From Myotis daubentonii (Eukaryota; Chordata; Mammalia; Chiroptera; Vespertilionidae), in contig NC_081850.1 of NCBI RefSeq assembly GCF_963259705.1, forward strand, positions 39,393,167 through 39,457,166: a stretch of DNA of 64,000 bases, given 5' to 3'. Position numbers and translations under genes: made by a program. Shown here piece after piece: positions 48,181 through 57,908 of the stretch; position 1 is the first letter of the stretch, and each line of letters begins with the position of its first letter. The notes beneath the pieces are model-generated. The model made no database searches. It worked only from the letters and a program-made list of their open reading frames with translations, and had not been told where the DNA came from.

Positions 48181-48680
48181 TCTCCGCATCTGCAAATCCC
48201 ATTAGGGCAGAGGCTTCCCGGAACTTGGGAGACTAGTCAAGTGGCATTGCCCGAGCCACTGAAGCTCCTTGAGAAAGCCACCTCCCCTCTGCCTGCAGCC
48301 GTGCTCGTGCATACCAAATGCGGCGGACTGGAGGCACACCGCCCGCTGCTCCTGCTCCGGGGAGGGGACGCACGGTTTGGAAGGAGAGGAGCCGCCTTGG
48401 GGAAGCAGCCTGTGGTCGGAGTCAGAGCCGCCTGCTCAGAATGCGCGCTCCCTCGCCCGCTCTCCTCCCCGTAAGCGCGGGGCAGGCATTGGGGGAGAAC
48501 CCTGGCCATTTGCTCCGCTCCTTTGGTTTGTGGGTGGGGGAGCCAGGAAGAGAGGGAAAGAGAACATCAATAGGACCAGAATGGGGAACTTGCACTTTCT
48601 TGCACAAAGCATCGTGGAGGGGCTGGAAACTGGCACAGGGGGAGGGGCTAGGACGCGGAGGGAGAAGGGATGCCTCTGAA
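48181..48680. promoter_or_regulatory. CpG-rich block, candidate promoter/first exon
   Basis: CpG dinucleotides are dense here, roughly 20 between 48200 and 48480, whereas most of the window is CpG-poor. The sequence includes CATTGCCCGAGCCACTG, AAATGCGGCGGACTGG, CACACCGCCCGCTGCTC, GAATGCGCGCTCCCTCG and CCCCGTAAGCGCGGG. It is not inside a recognised Helitron, LTR or SINE. Open frames of 121 and 136 codons (plus) and about 90 (minus) are expected in GC-rich DNA and have no recognisable domain. GTAAGCG at 48470 could act as a splice donor, but neither strand nor transcript is established. Confidence 0.45.
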
Positions 48681-49764
48681 TGATAAGATCAAACACTTTC
48701 CTTTTTGATTGATGTGACGGAATGAACTCAGAGTTATTGTCAAAGGGATCTATGCTACAATGATCTCGGTGGTGTTCTGAGGTTGTTAGTAACTGCGATT
48801 GACCCTCTGCGCCCTAATATAAACATTATATAGAGGACAGCCAGGCGAATACGCCCTGGGAACCGGGAGTTATCCCTTTCATAGAAAGCAGTGTAACTAA
48901 TGTATCTTTGGCTTATCTTTTAAAGGTGGCAGTTTCTAAATTGGGGGTTATCCCCTCCTGGAACGCTACTTGATACTCCTTCTCTGCGACAAACGTTTAA
49001 CCCTTGAGGTGCCCATCGGAATGCTTTCTATAAAAGATGGAGTTTCCCCTAAGTGTGGATACCCACCCCCATCATTCTCTAAGGATGGCTTTAAGAGAGA
49101 GCTGCTGTGTTGGCGCAGATGGTCTTGAGATCCTGTGGTGAGAGAATAAAGGGGAACTTTTCAATTTGAAGGTAGAAACTGCATAATTTCAGTTAGAGTA
49201 GTGAAGTTGAGGGGCTGGGCACTTGCATTGGGACATGCCCCCAGGCATCAGAGCTCAGTGGGTGCAGCTGCGCCTTTGCTGCCCAGGAGAATTCCCACAT
49301 CCTTAGAGCATTACCATCTTATTTTTCCTCCCTCTATATGACTATAATGATTTTCTGTTTCCATTTAACTTGAAGAGACTGGTAAGTGCCAGATTCACGA
49401 CTACTATGCATTCTGAAGCAGAATTGGGGAGCGGTAAGGGAAGCGGCGATACACAGGGACTGTGCTGTAATTCAGAATTTTGGAAAGTGTGAATCCCCAC
49501 TGGGGTGTAATAAATGCCTGACATACTGCATTACCACACTATTTGCCTTACAATGGTCCCGTGTTCCGGATCCTCTGACACTACTGTAGGAAATCTAGTC
49601 CATTGGTGGGATCTAGACCTTTGACTTGCCTTGTATAATAAAATTCATGCATCTGATTATTTTCTATTAAGCAATATTGCTTTAATATACCCCCCACACA
49701 GTAAGTTCATTTTCTGTCACCATTCTATTTCCACAAAGGATTCAAGGTAGCTTTAAAATACTAA
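48681..49764. other. Repeat-poor unique DNA
   Basis: No repeat or exon recognised next to the CpG-rich block. Confidence 0.35.
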
Positions 49765-49945
49765 CAGCTAACATGGCAGGGATTTCTAAATGCGTTACAT
49801 AAGCTCATGTTGATAACAACCTTATGAAATAGATGCTATTGTCATAACCCCATTTCATTGATTAAGAAACTAAGGTCGTGGGAAATTAGTAACATGCCTA
49901 AAACACATTACAATTGAAACCAGTCTACCAGTCTACAAAGATAAG
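49765..49945 (-). mobile_element. MIR SINE, antisense
   Basis: ACATAAGCTCATGTTGATAA, CAACCTTATGAAATAGATGC, TATTGTCATAACCCCATTTC and GAAACTAAGGTCGTGGGAAA follow the MIR reverse complement. Confidence 0.8.
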
Positions 49946-50104
49946 CTTTCTCTTCTCTCCTATTTCTTTCATAATTTAAAGGGGCCACAGCAATAAAGCC
50001 ATTGTCTTAATTTCCTGGATATTTAACCTTCTGTAAACATTGAGGTAAAATATCTTGAAGACATGCTCAGCATTTCTTTTGGAGTGTTTCTTTGCTATGG
50101 CATT

Positions 50105-50330
50105 GATGTAGTAATTAACACTATGAATTCTGAAACCAGGCTGCATTGTTCAAATTCCAATTCTCACCCTAGCCTTGGAAAATTTACTCACCTACTCTGT
50201 CCTCATTTGTAATATGGAGATAACCATAAAATCACACACCTAAGGTGGTTGTGAAGACTAATGAGCTAATACCAGTGAAGAACTTGAACAGCACCTGGCA
50301 CATACAAAATCCCCTTAATATTATGATTTA
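50105..50330 (+). mobile_element. MIR SINE, sense, near full length
   Basis: GTAGTAATTAACACTATGAA, TCTGAAACCAGGCTGCATTG, CTGTCCTCATTTGTAATATG, AAGGTGGTTGTGAAGACTAA, AACAGCACCTGGCACATAC follow MIR. Opposite in orientation to the MIR 160 bp upstream. Confidence 0.85.
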
Positions 50331-50747
50331 TCTTCTAGGCAGTATGTGCTGATATTGAGGACAGAACCCACCGATAATTTCCAATAAGTAAGCATATGTG
50401 TGCATACTTATAGAACCAGGTAATGAAGTCAAACAAGACAGGTTAAACCTGAATGCTTCTTATGAGTTACCATGATTTTTCGGTAATAAATGGGGTGAAA
50501 GCGGAAGGTGGGAGGCTCCAAGGGCAGTTTCCTTAAGCTGTATTGGGTTTCCTCAAGCTATATTGCAGAATAGTAGTCATCAGATTGCAAGACATTGCCT
50601 TTAGTTAGGGTCCAGGGCTCCAGCCTTACCAAGCTATTAAACGCTGTTAAGTGCTTCCATTGCAGTTCTGAGAGGTATGCTCCAGGAAAACGCTCAGACA
50701 CTACGGTTGCCTCTGCCCTGCTCCTCACTGTTCCAAACTGTTAAGGA
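50331..50747. other. No recognised feature
   Basis: Unique sequence. Confidence 0.3.
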
Positions 50748-50773
50748 CCCCCCCCCCCCACCACCACCACCAA
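50748..50773. repeat. C run plus CCA repeat
   Basis: Twelve C followed by ACCACCACCACCA. Confidence 0.95.
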
Positions 50774-52461
50774 TGACAGCACCATTCTGCAAACACACAG
50801 CCTCTGGTCCTCCTAGCCTCTTTAATTTTTCTGGAATAACTTTGGTCAAAGGGAATAGTTAGGAACGCTGTAGAATGGGGAAGTAGAAGGATTCACAGCC
50901 CTCTCTAACAGCAATGAGAGGAGAGGAGCACAAACCTCTGGAGAACTGACTTGGAGATTATATTGCAAAACAGATGAAGATCAAAGGAGGATGACAGAGC
51001 CTGAGAGGAGGTTTTTCTTCTACCATTGGAGTAGTTTGTGCCAGAATTGTTTGCTATCAAAACATCAAAAGAAGCAGGGTTTTCAGGATCCCCCCCCCCC
51101 AACTTTCAGGAAAGGATATATTCACCTGGAATGATGTCTCCCTGGGTTTTAAAGAGGAGATAATGAGGGAAGAGCAGAAAGAATCAAGCCCAGCCCCAGA
51201 TGTTAGGGTCTCATCAGCCTCAAATGCTTGCTTACACATTTTAGGAATGTGAATATTTATGAAATCTACACAACAAATTCTAGCAGGCCTGAGAGTCTGG
51301 CACGACCACATTAGCTTCCAGTCTCCTAAAACATAGCCAACCCAGCACATCAAATCTCTGCCCTTGGAAGCCTGCCCTTGAACAAGCTAATTCTCTCCCA
51401 TGCTACATGCCTAATTCCCACTGATCACCATCACTTTTTACTTCCTGTGTAAATGATGCTAAATTTAAGAACCATGATAGGACTGAGCTTCCTTAATGCT
51501 GAAAATAAGCCACAGGATAGACACTGCACAATCCTTCCTTTTGAAAACCATGTTCCCTCTTTATAAAAACATCATGGCAGCCTCAGGGTAGCATTGCTCC
51601 ACTCTGCACACTGTCTTCCCTTATACCCATTAGATATGAAAGGGGCATCCCATGGAAACTGAAGAAAACAGAAAGTAAATGACACAGTGACCAGGTAATT
51701 CAGAGTGTTCCAAAGCCTCTTACTGAAGTGTGTTTTCTGTTCACAACTCTCAAGAAAAAAAAAACAGTCACAATGTAATTTTTCAGTTTATTATTATAAC
51801 ATTGGAATTCATAGGTATCTAGACATTAATTGAACAGGTATTTTGAGGCTCTCATAGATGAATGTAGTGTGCATAGAGCAAAAGAATAGTATTCAAGCAT
51901 CCCAGGGGAATACCACGACAAGCCTAATGATGAGCCTTTGTACATAACTTCCCTTGCCTCTATATTTTATAATCTCAGCATTAGCATCCTGCTTGCTTTA
52001 TGGCTGGCTTCAGTTATTAGCTTGTTTGTGTTGGATAATTCACCATTTTTTATCAGAAAGTATTTTTTTTTAATTCTATGCCAATTTATCTTTTTTTTGT
52101 AAAAAGAGCACACTTGCCCTGTTTCTTCCCTTTAACTACACTCAAATACAGCTATAAAAATTGATGCTTCGACAATATTTTCAAAAATGTTAAATCTCTT
52201 TATAGATTCCATTGACCTAAAGAACAGTTCTTAATTATTTCCAAATCTTGAAATGGATAAAATAACTTCTTTTCTTTACTTATTTTTCCCCTTTTGGCAT
52301 TTTTATAGGTTATAGATTCTAAGACACATTAAAATTATCCAAATAAATGACTTACAATGTTAAGTAGTTCAAACAGCACTTGTTCGGTTAAATGAAAAGC
52401 CCTCAGAAGTAGAATAGTCTGTTCTGTTTTCTCCCTAGTAATCTCACCACCTGCTGACCTG
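50774..52461. other. No recognised feature
   Basis: Unique sequence with an 11 C run at 51090-51100. Open frames up to 98 codons (51057-51353, minus) lack motifs. Confidence 0.35.
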
Positions 52462-52481
52462 CCCCCCCCACCACCACCACC
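52462..52481. repeat. C run plus CCA repeat
   Basis: CCCCCCCC followed by ACCACCACCACC; same structure as 50748-50773. Confidence 0.95.
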
Positions 52482-53056
52482 CTGCACCGAGCACCTGCAG
52501 TGACCCAGAGTAGGTGAGTTTTGGAGGCAGCCCATTCTGTGATCGGACAGCTCAGCCGACAGAAAGTTCTTTCCTTAAACTGATAGAAAACGTGCCTCCC
52601 GGCAAACTCCAAGTCAAGTTTCTCTTCTAAAGAATGCTTCTCCAAATGTCTAATGGCAGGCAGCAAGCACCACTCAGACCTCCTCTTCTCTGCATTGGAC
52701 ACCTTGGACCTTAAACCCTTCTGCACATGTTGGAGTGTAGCTATTTAAAACCCTCTGCAAGGCTAGAGTCAATAATATGTTATAGGGGCACTTTAAATAT
52801 AATAGTGTCTAATCCTCTTAAATCCTTTGACTTATTTCTCATAAATCCCTTTAGGGATCTTCAAGAGAAAACTCACTAGTAATTTAGCTTCTTTTAACAT
52901 TTTTCTTCATGAAGTTTACTCAACTTCCGTTTAAGTAACAGAGGATCCCTCCCCACCCCGCCCCCACGCACACACACTCAAAAAGGTTGTGGTGGACAGA
53001 ACCTCTGCTGCAAAGTGACCTTCATTGTATCTGAAGTCTGAACTGAAATGCTTGTA
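52482..53056. other. No recognised feature
   Basis: Unique sequence. A 107-codon minus-strand frame (52403-52726) overlaps the CCA repeat (GGGGG in the protein) and has no other motif. Confidence 0.35.
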
Positions 53057-53091
53057 ATTTCTTTTTCTTTTCTTTCTTTTTTTTTTTTTTT
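53057..53091. repeat. T-rich tract
   Basis: Pyrimidine run of T with a few C, about 35 bp. Confidence 0.9.
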
Positions 53092-53186
53092 GACCCTGGC
53101 TCATAAAGGAGGTAGTGGTACGCCCTGGCTAATGGGAAGCCCATGCTTCTATCAATAAATGGGCAGGGATTGGACCTTCTGTGCTT

Positions 53187-53310
53187 CATTCTCCCTATCT
53201 TTTTTTTAAAAAACTGTATTTTATTGATTTCAGAAAGGAAGGGAGAGGGAGAGACAGAAACATCAATGATGAGAGAGAATCATCTATTGGCTGCCTCCTG
53301 CACCCACCCC

Positions 53311-53373
<63 letters not shown>

Positions 53374-53489
53374 AGGATTGAGCCAGCAACCCGGGCATGT
53401 GCCCTGACCTGGAATGAAACCATAATCTCCTAATTCACAGGTTGACACTCAACCACTGAGTCACACCAGCCGGGCATTCTCCATTATCT
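53187..53489 (-). mobile_element. Ves SINE with internal AC microsatellite
   Basis: Body 53201-53474: TATTTTATTGATTTCAGAAA, GAGAGGGAGAGACAGAAACA, TGATGAGAGAGAATCATCTA, CTGCCTCCTGCACCCACCC, then about 58 bp of AC repeats, then CAACCCGGGCATGTGCCCTG and CACTGAGTCACACCAGCCGG. CATTCTCCCTATCT and CATTCTCCATTATCT flank it, a target-site duplication with small changes. The AC run sits where the element normally has CACACCCC-type sequence. Confidence 0.95.
53313..53370. repeat. AC/GT microsatellite inside the SINE
   Basis: Nearly perfect AC dinucleotide run nested in the Ves element. Confidence 0.97.
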
Positions 53490-53509
53490 CTGCCCCGTAG
53501 TTTTAGTAG

Positions 53510-53670
53510 CCAAATGGAATTCAAACTCAAGTCCCACCTCTTAATAGCTGTGTCGCCCTGGACCAGTTATTCAACCTCTCAGAGCCTCCGTCTCCATGTT
53601 GTAAAACAAGATATATAACAGTGTCCACCTCAAGGTTTCTGTGACGATTGAAAGCAATTAGCACCACTGG
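53510..53670 (+). mobile_element. MIR SINE, sense, first of a pair
   Basis: ATTCAAACTCAAGTCCCACC, AATAGCTGTGTCGCCCTGGA, CAACCTCTCAGAGCCTCCGT and AAGGTTTCTGTGACGATTGA follow MIR. Confidence 0.8.
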
Positions 53671-53674
53671 CATA

Positions 53675-53890
53675 GACCCAATGGCCTGCATTTAGATCCC
53701 AGCTTTACCACTGGATATAGTATTGGGAAGTTTTTTAACCTCATTAAGCTTTGGTTTCTCATCTGCAAATTGGGGATAGTAATACTACCTGTGTCAAAGG
53801 AATACTGTGAAATTAATTAGCTAATATGTTGCAGAGCCCTTAGGAGAGGAACCAGTATGTGATAAGAGCTCAAAAACATTAGTAATTTGT
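53675..53890 (+). mobile_element. MIR SINE, sense, second of a pair
   Basis: ATTTAGATCCCAGCTTTACC, AACCTCATTAAGCTTTGGTT, TCTCATCTGCAAATTGGGGA, TAGTAATACTACCTGTG and GATAAGAGCTCAAAAACATT follow MIR. It abuts another MIR in the same orientation. Confidence 0.85.
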
Positions 53891-55227
53891 TATTTCAAAT
53901 ATGAAGTCATATGTGCCGTCCTTCCAAAAGCTGCTGCTCTTGGAAAAACAAAGCAAAACAAAACACCTTCATTTCCTTCTTGGCTCCTTCCAGGAAGAGG
54001 ATAAGCCGCAGTGGGAAGAGAACCACACCTGGCTGTACTTAACTGCTTTATTCTCTGCGGTGGAGAGGGGATGATATTTTTTACTAATAGAGTCTAAAAC
54101 GTTAATACCTAAAATGTTTCCCTTTTCAAAATGGTGTATAAGCAGCTTTTTTCACCAAAAATAGAAATCCTAAATATACATCCACAGTAAAAATGTGTAA
54201 CAAATTTTCACAGGCCAAAAGCTAAAATACATCCTCATTCAAGCTTTGAAACTCTAAAAATCTCTACTCACAAAGGGGATGATTTTTTTTTGTATGATTC
54301 TGAAATTTTAATGAGTCCATAGAGGCTTGTTAAAAATATAAGAATTTGAGATGTGCCTTTCTAAGCCAATTAATATTTGCATTTTTCTAAGATGGTAGAA
54401 GTTCTTTGTTCCAAGCCTAGACAACACACACACACACCACATGCACATAAACACACACGTGCACACAAAATAGAGGCATTTAAGATAATTTACATTATGA
54501 AAACCATAAATCTGACCAACACATTAAAGAACTCATGAATGAACACCTTTTGGGAGGGATGATTTCAGCAGTGAATCTCCAATTACTGCTTGAATAAATT
54601 GTATGAATTGGAAGGAAGCTCAGCATTTCAGTGCAGCATTAGTCAGATCTTTGGGCCAATGGATGCTCAAATTAGACACAAGTCCAAGCTCAAGCCTCAC
54701 ATTTACCTTTCCAAACACCATCTGACTCCCACCCAGGAGAGCAGAGATCTGCCCCAGCCACACAGCCCACTTTGTGCATCTGGGCTTCTGACACTAAAGG
54801 CGAGCCCTGGGTTGAACCATAAGGTCTGCTCACCTGGGAAACAGGGACATGCTGTGATCTGGAAAATTCTCAAAGCGGAAGCTCTGTGCGGTAGAGGATT
54901 TTAATGAAGAAAGCTAATGAAACCCATTCTTGCTATCTATTTTTGTCAACGTGTTAATGCTTATTCTGGTATTAAACTTTAATAACCATGAACCTTTTAT
55001 TATTAGTAGTAGTAGTAGTAGTGGCATGGATTGCATGATTTTAGTTTTTGAGAGGCATTGGTCGTTTTTTTTCCTCATTAGGAGGCATAAAATCCATACA
55101 GACAACATGGATTTTGAAATCAGAGAGAACTAGGTTTTAATTCACCTTAAGTCATTTGGCAATTCATATATCTTCTATGAATTTTCATCATTAAAATAAA
55201 TACAGTGGCTAATTACAATAATGTTAA
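53891..55227. other. Unique DNA with small simple repeats
   Basis: Contains an imperfect CA repeat at 54422-54468 and a TAG repeat at 55003-55020. A 104-codon plus-strand frame at 54590-54904 has no recognisable domain. Confidence 0.4.
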
Positions 55228-55279
55228 CAGAATGATTGATACATTTTTGAGCACTTACCATATGCTAAAGTCTTTTAAG
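55228..55279 (-). mobile_element. MIR SINE, antisense, left part
   Basis: AATGATTGATACATTTTTGA, GCACTTACCATATGCTAAAG is the MIR reverse complement start; it resumes after the Ves insertion at 55518. Confidence 0.8.
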
Positions 55280-55532
55280 TGTATAGTTCATTTATTTATT
55301 TTTTATTATTTATTTTTTAAATATGTTTTTAATGGTTTCAGAGCGAGGAATGGAGAGCGAGAGAGGGATAGAAACATCAATGATGAGAGAGAATCATTGA
55401 TTGGCTGCCTCCTGAACACCCCCTACCAGGGTCGAGCCCACAATCCTGGCTGGGAATCAAATGGTGATCTCCTGGTTGATAGGCTGACACTCAAACACTG
55501 AGCCATGCCAGCCAGGCTGTATAGCTCATTTA
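55280..55532 (-). mobile_element. Ves SINE inserted into a MIR
   Basis: Body 55295-55517: TGTTTTTAATGGTTTCAGAG, GAGAGAGGGATAGAAACATC, GATTGGCTGCCTCCTGAACA, then TGGTGATCTCCTGGTTGATA and GAGCCATGCCAGCCAGGC. TGTATAGTTCATTTA (55280-55294) and TGTATAGCTCATTTA (55518-55532) form a 15 bp target-site duplication made of MIR sequence. Confidence 0.95.
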
Positions 55533-55700
55533 GTTCTCACGATGAAGCTATGAAAGTGGCAGCATTATTATCCTCCTATTACAGATGAGGAAATAGTTTC
55601 AGGGAATCATAGATTCAGAGAGGTTAAGAAACCTGCAGGTCCCATGGCTGGTAAATGGGCTTGAATCTATGTCGATCTGATTCTATAATCTGTGTTTACC
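55518..55700 (-). mobile_element. MIR SINE, antisense, right part
   Basis: AGCTCATTTAGTTCTCACGA, TGAAGCTATGAAAGTGGCAG, CCTATTACAGATGAGGAAAT, AGGTTAAGAAACCTGCAGGT and CATGGCTGGTAAATGGGC continue the MIR from 55279. Confidence 0.85.
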
Positions 55701-56087
55701 CACTATAATATATTGCTGCTAATTAAAAAAAAAATACAAGCTTCCTGTGGTTTTCCAAAAGGAATATAGTATCTGATCACTAACACAATCTGAAAAGAGG
55801 AAAAGTAACTTAGTGGATCTAACCTTAACAACAGAGCAGAGGAAGGACCAGTGGTTCCCCCAATGGTTCTGGGTTTCTTATGGTTTTACTGCTGACTCCA
55901 CATTCCATCTCTACACAGTTCTGCCAGGAGCCGGTCCATCCTTGCTGTTTCAAAGGACCTGGCATATATGGCATACTGTTCTTAAAATGTTTGCTCACCT
56001 TCTTGGCACTATGTGTTTTAACCAAGGTCTCCTCTCTGAGAAAGGTTGTTTCCCCAGGTAGGGATTTTCCCCTGAAGTTAGGGAGGG

Positions 56088-56093
56088 AATAAA
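56088..56093 (+). terminator. AATAAA in the LTR, upstream of the TATA box
   Basis: The only AATAAA I see in the LTR lies 150 bp before the TATA box, not after it. Either it is not the functional polyadenylation signal or this LTR relies on an unusual arrangement with a long R region. Confidence 0.4.
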
Positions 56094-56237
56094 ACCCCTC
56101 AACTAAGTGCCAGGCGGGTAATTAATCACTTTAACTACGAACAATCATGCTTAAGCTACATAATCTTTACTCCCTGGAATGGAGATAAGAAACGCCCTAA
56201 CCTTTGTAATAGAGATTGATAGGATTGAATCAACTGG

Positions 56238-56245
56238 TATAAATA
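56238..56245 (+). promoter_or_regulatory. LTR TATA box
   Basis: TATAAATA in the 5' LTR, about 25 bp before the start of the AGAAC-rich repeats. It suggests that U3 ends and R begins near 56265-56275. Confidence 0.55.
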
Positions 56246-56265
56246 CAGATGTAACAAGACAGAAA

Positions 56266-56660
56266 GAGACAGAACTTAGAAGACAGAACCAAGAGGCACA
56301 GAACTTAGAACACAGAACTTAGAAGAGAGAACCTACAGACAGAACCTACACAGAACCTACAGACAGAAGGACTTCGCTGGAGAGAACATGGCAAAAGATC
56401 CTGGACTGAACCTGACTACAGAAATTGGCAAGAGAACCTGACTAGAACCTGGTGACTGAACCTGGCTGGAGAACCTGGACAGAACCTGGCTGAAGAACCT
56501 AGCGAGGAAACATGGCTACAGAACCTGGCTGGAGAACCTGGAGAACCTAGCAAGAGAACATGGACACAGAACCTGGCTGGAGATCCGAACCAGAACTTCG
56601 CTGGAGATCCAGACCAGAACTTGGCTGGAGATCCTGGCTGGAGATCCTGGCTAGGCTGCT
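56266..56660. repeat. AGAACCTGG-type tandem repeats in the LTR
   Basis: Units such as ACAGAACTTAGAAGAC give way to GAACCTGGCTGGAGAACC and GGAGATCCTGGCTGGAG. Imperfect 10-20 bp periodicity over nearly 400 bp of transcribed LTR. It keeps the minus strand open as a 186-codon frame with GSPAKFW/GSPARF repeats, which is a by-product and not a gene. Confidence 0.85.
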
Positions 56661-56756
56661 GATCAACTGAACGCTGTCTCCATGTCATTCCTTCTTCGCC
56701 GACTCCGTCCACACCTTTGGTAACCCCTGGACCTGCTGGGGTTGGACCCCGGCATA

Positions 56757-56774
56757 TGGCGCCCGAACAGAGAC
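56757..56774 (+). other. Retroviral primer-binding site, tRNA-Lys type
   Basis: Eighteen bases starting TGGCGCCCGAACAG, two bases after the LTR end, match the complement of the tRNA-Lys3 3' end with one mismatch (A for G at position 15). In the retrovirus it primed minus-strand DNA synthesis. Confidence 0.85.
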
Positions 56775-56780
56775 CCCTAG

Positions 56781-56786
56781 GTAAGC
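56781..56786 (+). other. Possible retroviral leader splice donor
   Basis: TAGGTAAGC just downstream of the primer-binding site fits a donor consensus, where retroviruses commonly have their major splice donor. Confidence 0.4.
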
Positions 56787-56904
56787 GCCCCACACTCGGG
56801 ACGGATCGGACTCCACCGTAGGAAGAAGGTGGATAGTCTTCGCCGACTCTGTCCACACCTTTGGGGACCCCTGGACCTGCTGGGGTCGGACCCCGGCACA
56901 GTTC

Positions 56905-57096
56905 CATCTGGCTGGGCAGTCTGACCTGGGCAGGAAGCTCAGGCCTCTCTGGAGAGACAGCATTTTCCTTACTCATTTGGTATACCCAACATATAGCACA
57001 GTGCCTGAGACGCTATTTATTAAGTAAAAAGTAAATGTTTCTGAAGAACTCAAATAATTCTTGCAAATGTATATATGTAACTTAGTGATAATATAT
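56905..57096. other. Unique spacer
   Basis: Nothing recognised. Confidence 0.3.
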
Positions 57097-57098
57097 AA

Positions 57099-57140
<42 letters not shown>
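57097..57140. repeat. AT microsatellite
   Basis: About 40 bp of uninterrupted AT dinucleotides. Confidence 0.95.
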
Positions 57141-57143
<3 letters not shown>

Positions 57144-57159
57144 TGTGGTAAATTATATA

Positions 57160-57290
57160 TACTCATTTAATTCTTACTACTATGCTAATTTTAACCCCAC
57201 TGCATTTTTTAGATGAGGAAACTGAGTCACAGAAATATTAAATACTTGCCCAAGTTCACACAGTAAGTTTCAGAGTCCTGGTTTTAATTA
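57160..57290 (-). mobile_element. MIR SINE, antisense, partial
   Basis: ACTCATTTAATTCTTACTAC, TTTTTTAGATGAGGAAACTG, AGTCACAGAAATATTAAATA and CTTGCCCAAGTTCACACAGT follow the MIR reverse complement. Confidence 0.8.
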
Positions 57291-57558
57291 AAGTCCTGGT
57301 TGTAATTTTATATATGACATAATGTTGTATAATATATAAATGAAAAACAAAACCTATTTTAATGCAATTAAATTAATTTCAGACACTCCAGTTAGATATT
57401 TTATAAAACTGTGGTGTAGCATTCTTTATGACCGAAAGCATATTCTATATGTTAATCAGGGCAACAGGAGGCTTCACTGACAAAAAGTTACACTTGGCCA
57501 GAAAATCTGAAAACCTGATAACTATCACAGTAAGTAAGTATCAAAGATATCTGTGCAA
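57291..57558. other. Unique AT-rich spacer
   Basis: Nothing recognised; ends with the A that precedes a Helitron. Confidence 0.3.
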
Positions 57559-57908
57559 TCTATAATAATAAAAGCATAATATGCTAGACTGGACGTCCTT
57601 CCGGACGACCTTCTGGACGAAGCCGAGGCTACGAGGGAAGCTGGTGCTGACAGCTTATTCTTGCGTGAATTTTGTGCACTAATGCCCCTTCAACCAGTTC
57701 TTCACAAGATTAGCTCCTTCTCAGGCTTCAGGTCTCACCCAGCTAAAGTGTAATCTCTCTAGAGAATCCTTCCTTAATCTTTCTACCTCTGTTTCATCAC
57801 CCACTGCTCTTTGTTGAATTCTTTTTACACTTATCAGAACCTGTAACTATTAAATTGTTGAGCTTTTTTATTTTAGCTCTTCATCTCCTAGTTGAATGTA
57901 ATTTCTAG
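57559..57908 (+). mobile_element. Helitron carrying a captured 230 bp L2 segment
   Basis: Starts TCTATAATAATAAAAGCATA after an A and continues with CTTCCGGACGACCTTCTGGA. It reaches its 3' hairpin region TTGCGTGAATTTTGTGCACT at 57661-57680. There the usual GGGCCTCTAG is missing. Instead 57679-57908 is a copy of 58678-58907 (228 of 230 identical) that itself ends in CTAG. The element is thus a 350 bp composite with a new CTAG end, directly abutting the next Helitron. Confidence 0.8.

Larger units (their letters stand above)
55916..56904 (+). mobile_element. Collapsed endogenous retrovirus (LTR-PBS-leader-LTR end)
   Basis: An 833 bp 5' LTR (55922-56754, TGCCAGG...CCCCGGCA) is followed by a primer-binding site and about 60 bp of leader. 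Then comes the last 61 bp of the 3' LTR (56838-56898). CAGTTC flanks both ends (55916-55921; 56899-56904), a 6 bp target-site duplication. All of gag, pol and env and most of the 3' LTR are gone, so no protein can be made. The two 61 bp LTR ends differ at four positions with no indel. The 6 bp duplication and a lysine-tRNA primer site point to a class II (betaretrovirus-like) element. Confidence 0.85.

Noticed and set aside
48269..48683. 136- and 121-codon frames in the CpG-rich block as coding exons
   Set aside because: GC-rich DNA has few stops in all frames, both strands are open, and no domain or clear splice pair is seen.
53143..53433. Frames with long Thr-His or Cys-Val repeats
   Set aside because: Translation of the AC microsatellite within a Ves SINE.
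56266..56660. CRISPR-like array of short repeats
   Set aside because: Repeat units are imperfect and contiguous with no uniform spacers; this is a mammalian retroviral LTR.
56416..56976. 186-codon minus-strand open frame, the longest in the window
   Set aside because: It lies across the LTR tandem repeats and reads GSPAKFW/GSPARF repeats antisense to the retroviral element; it is a by-product of the repeat period, not a gene.
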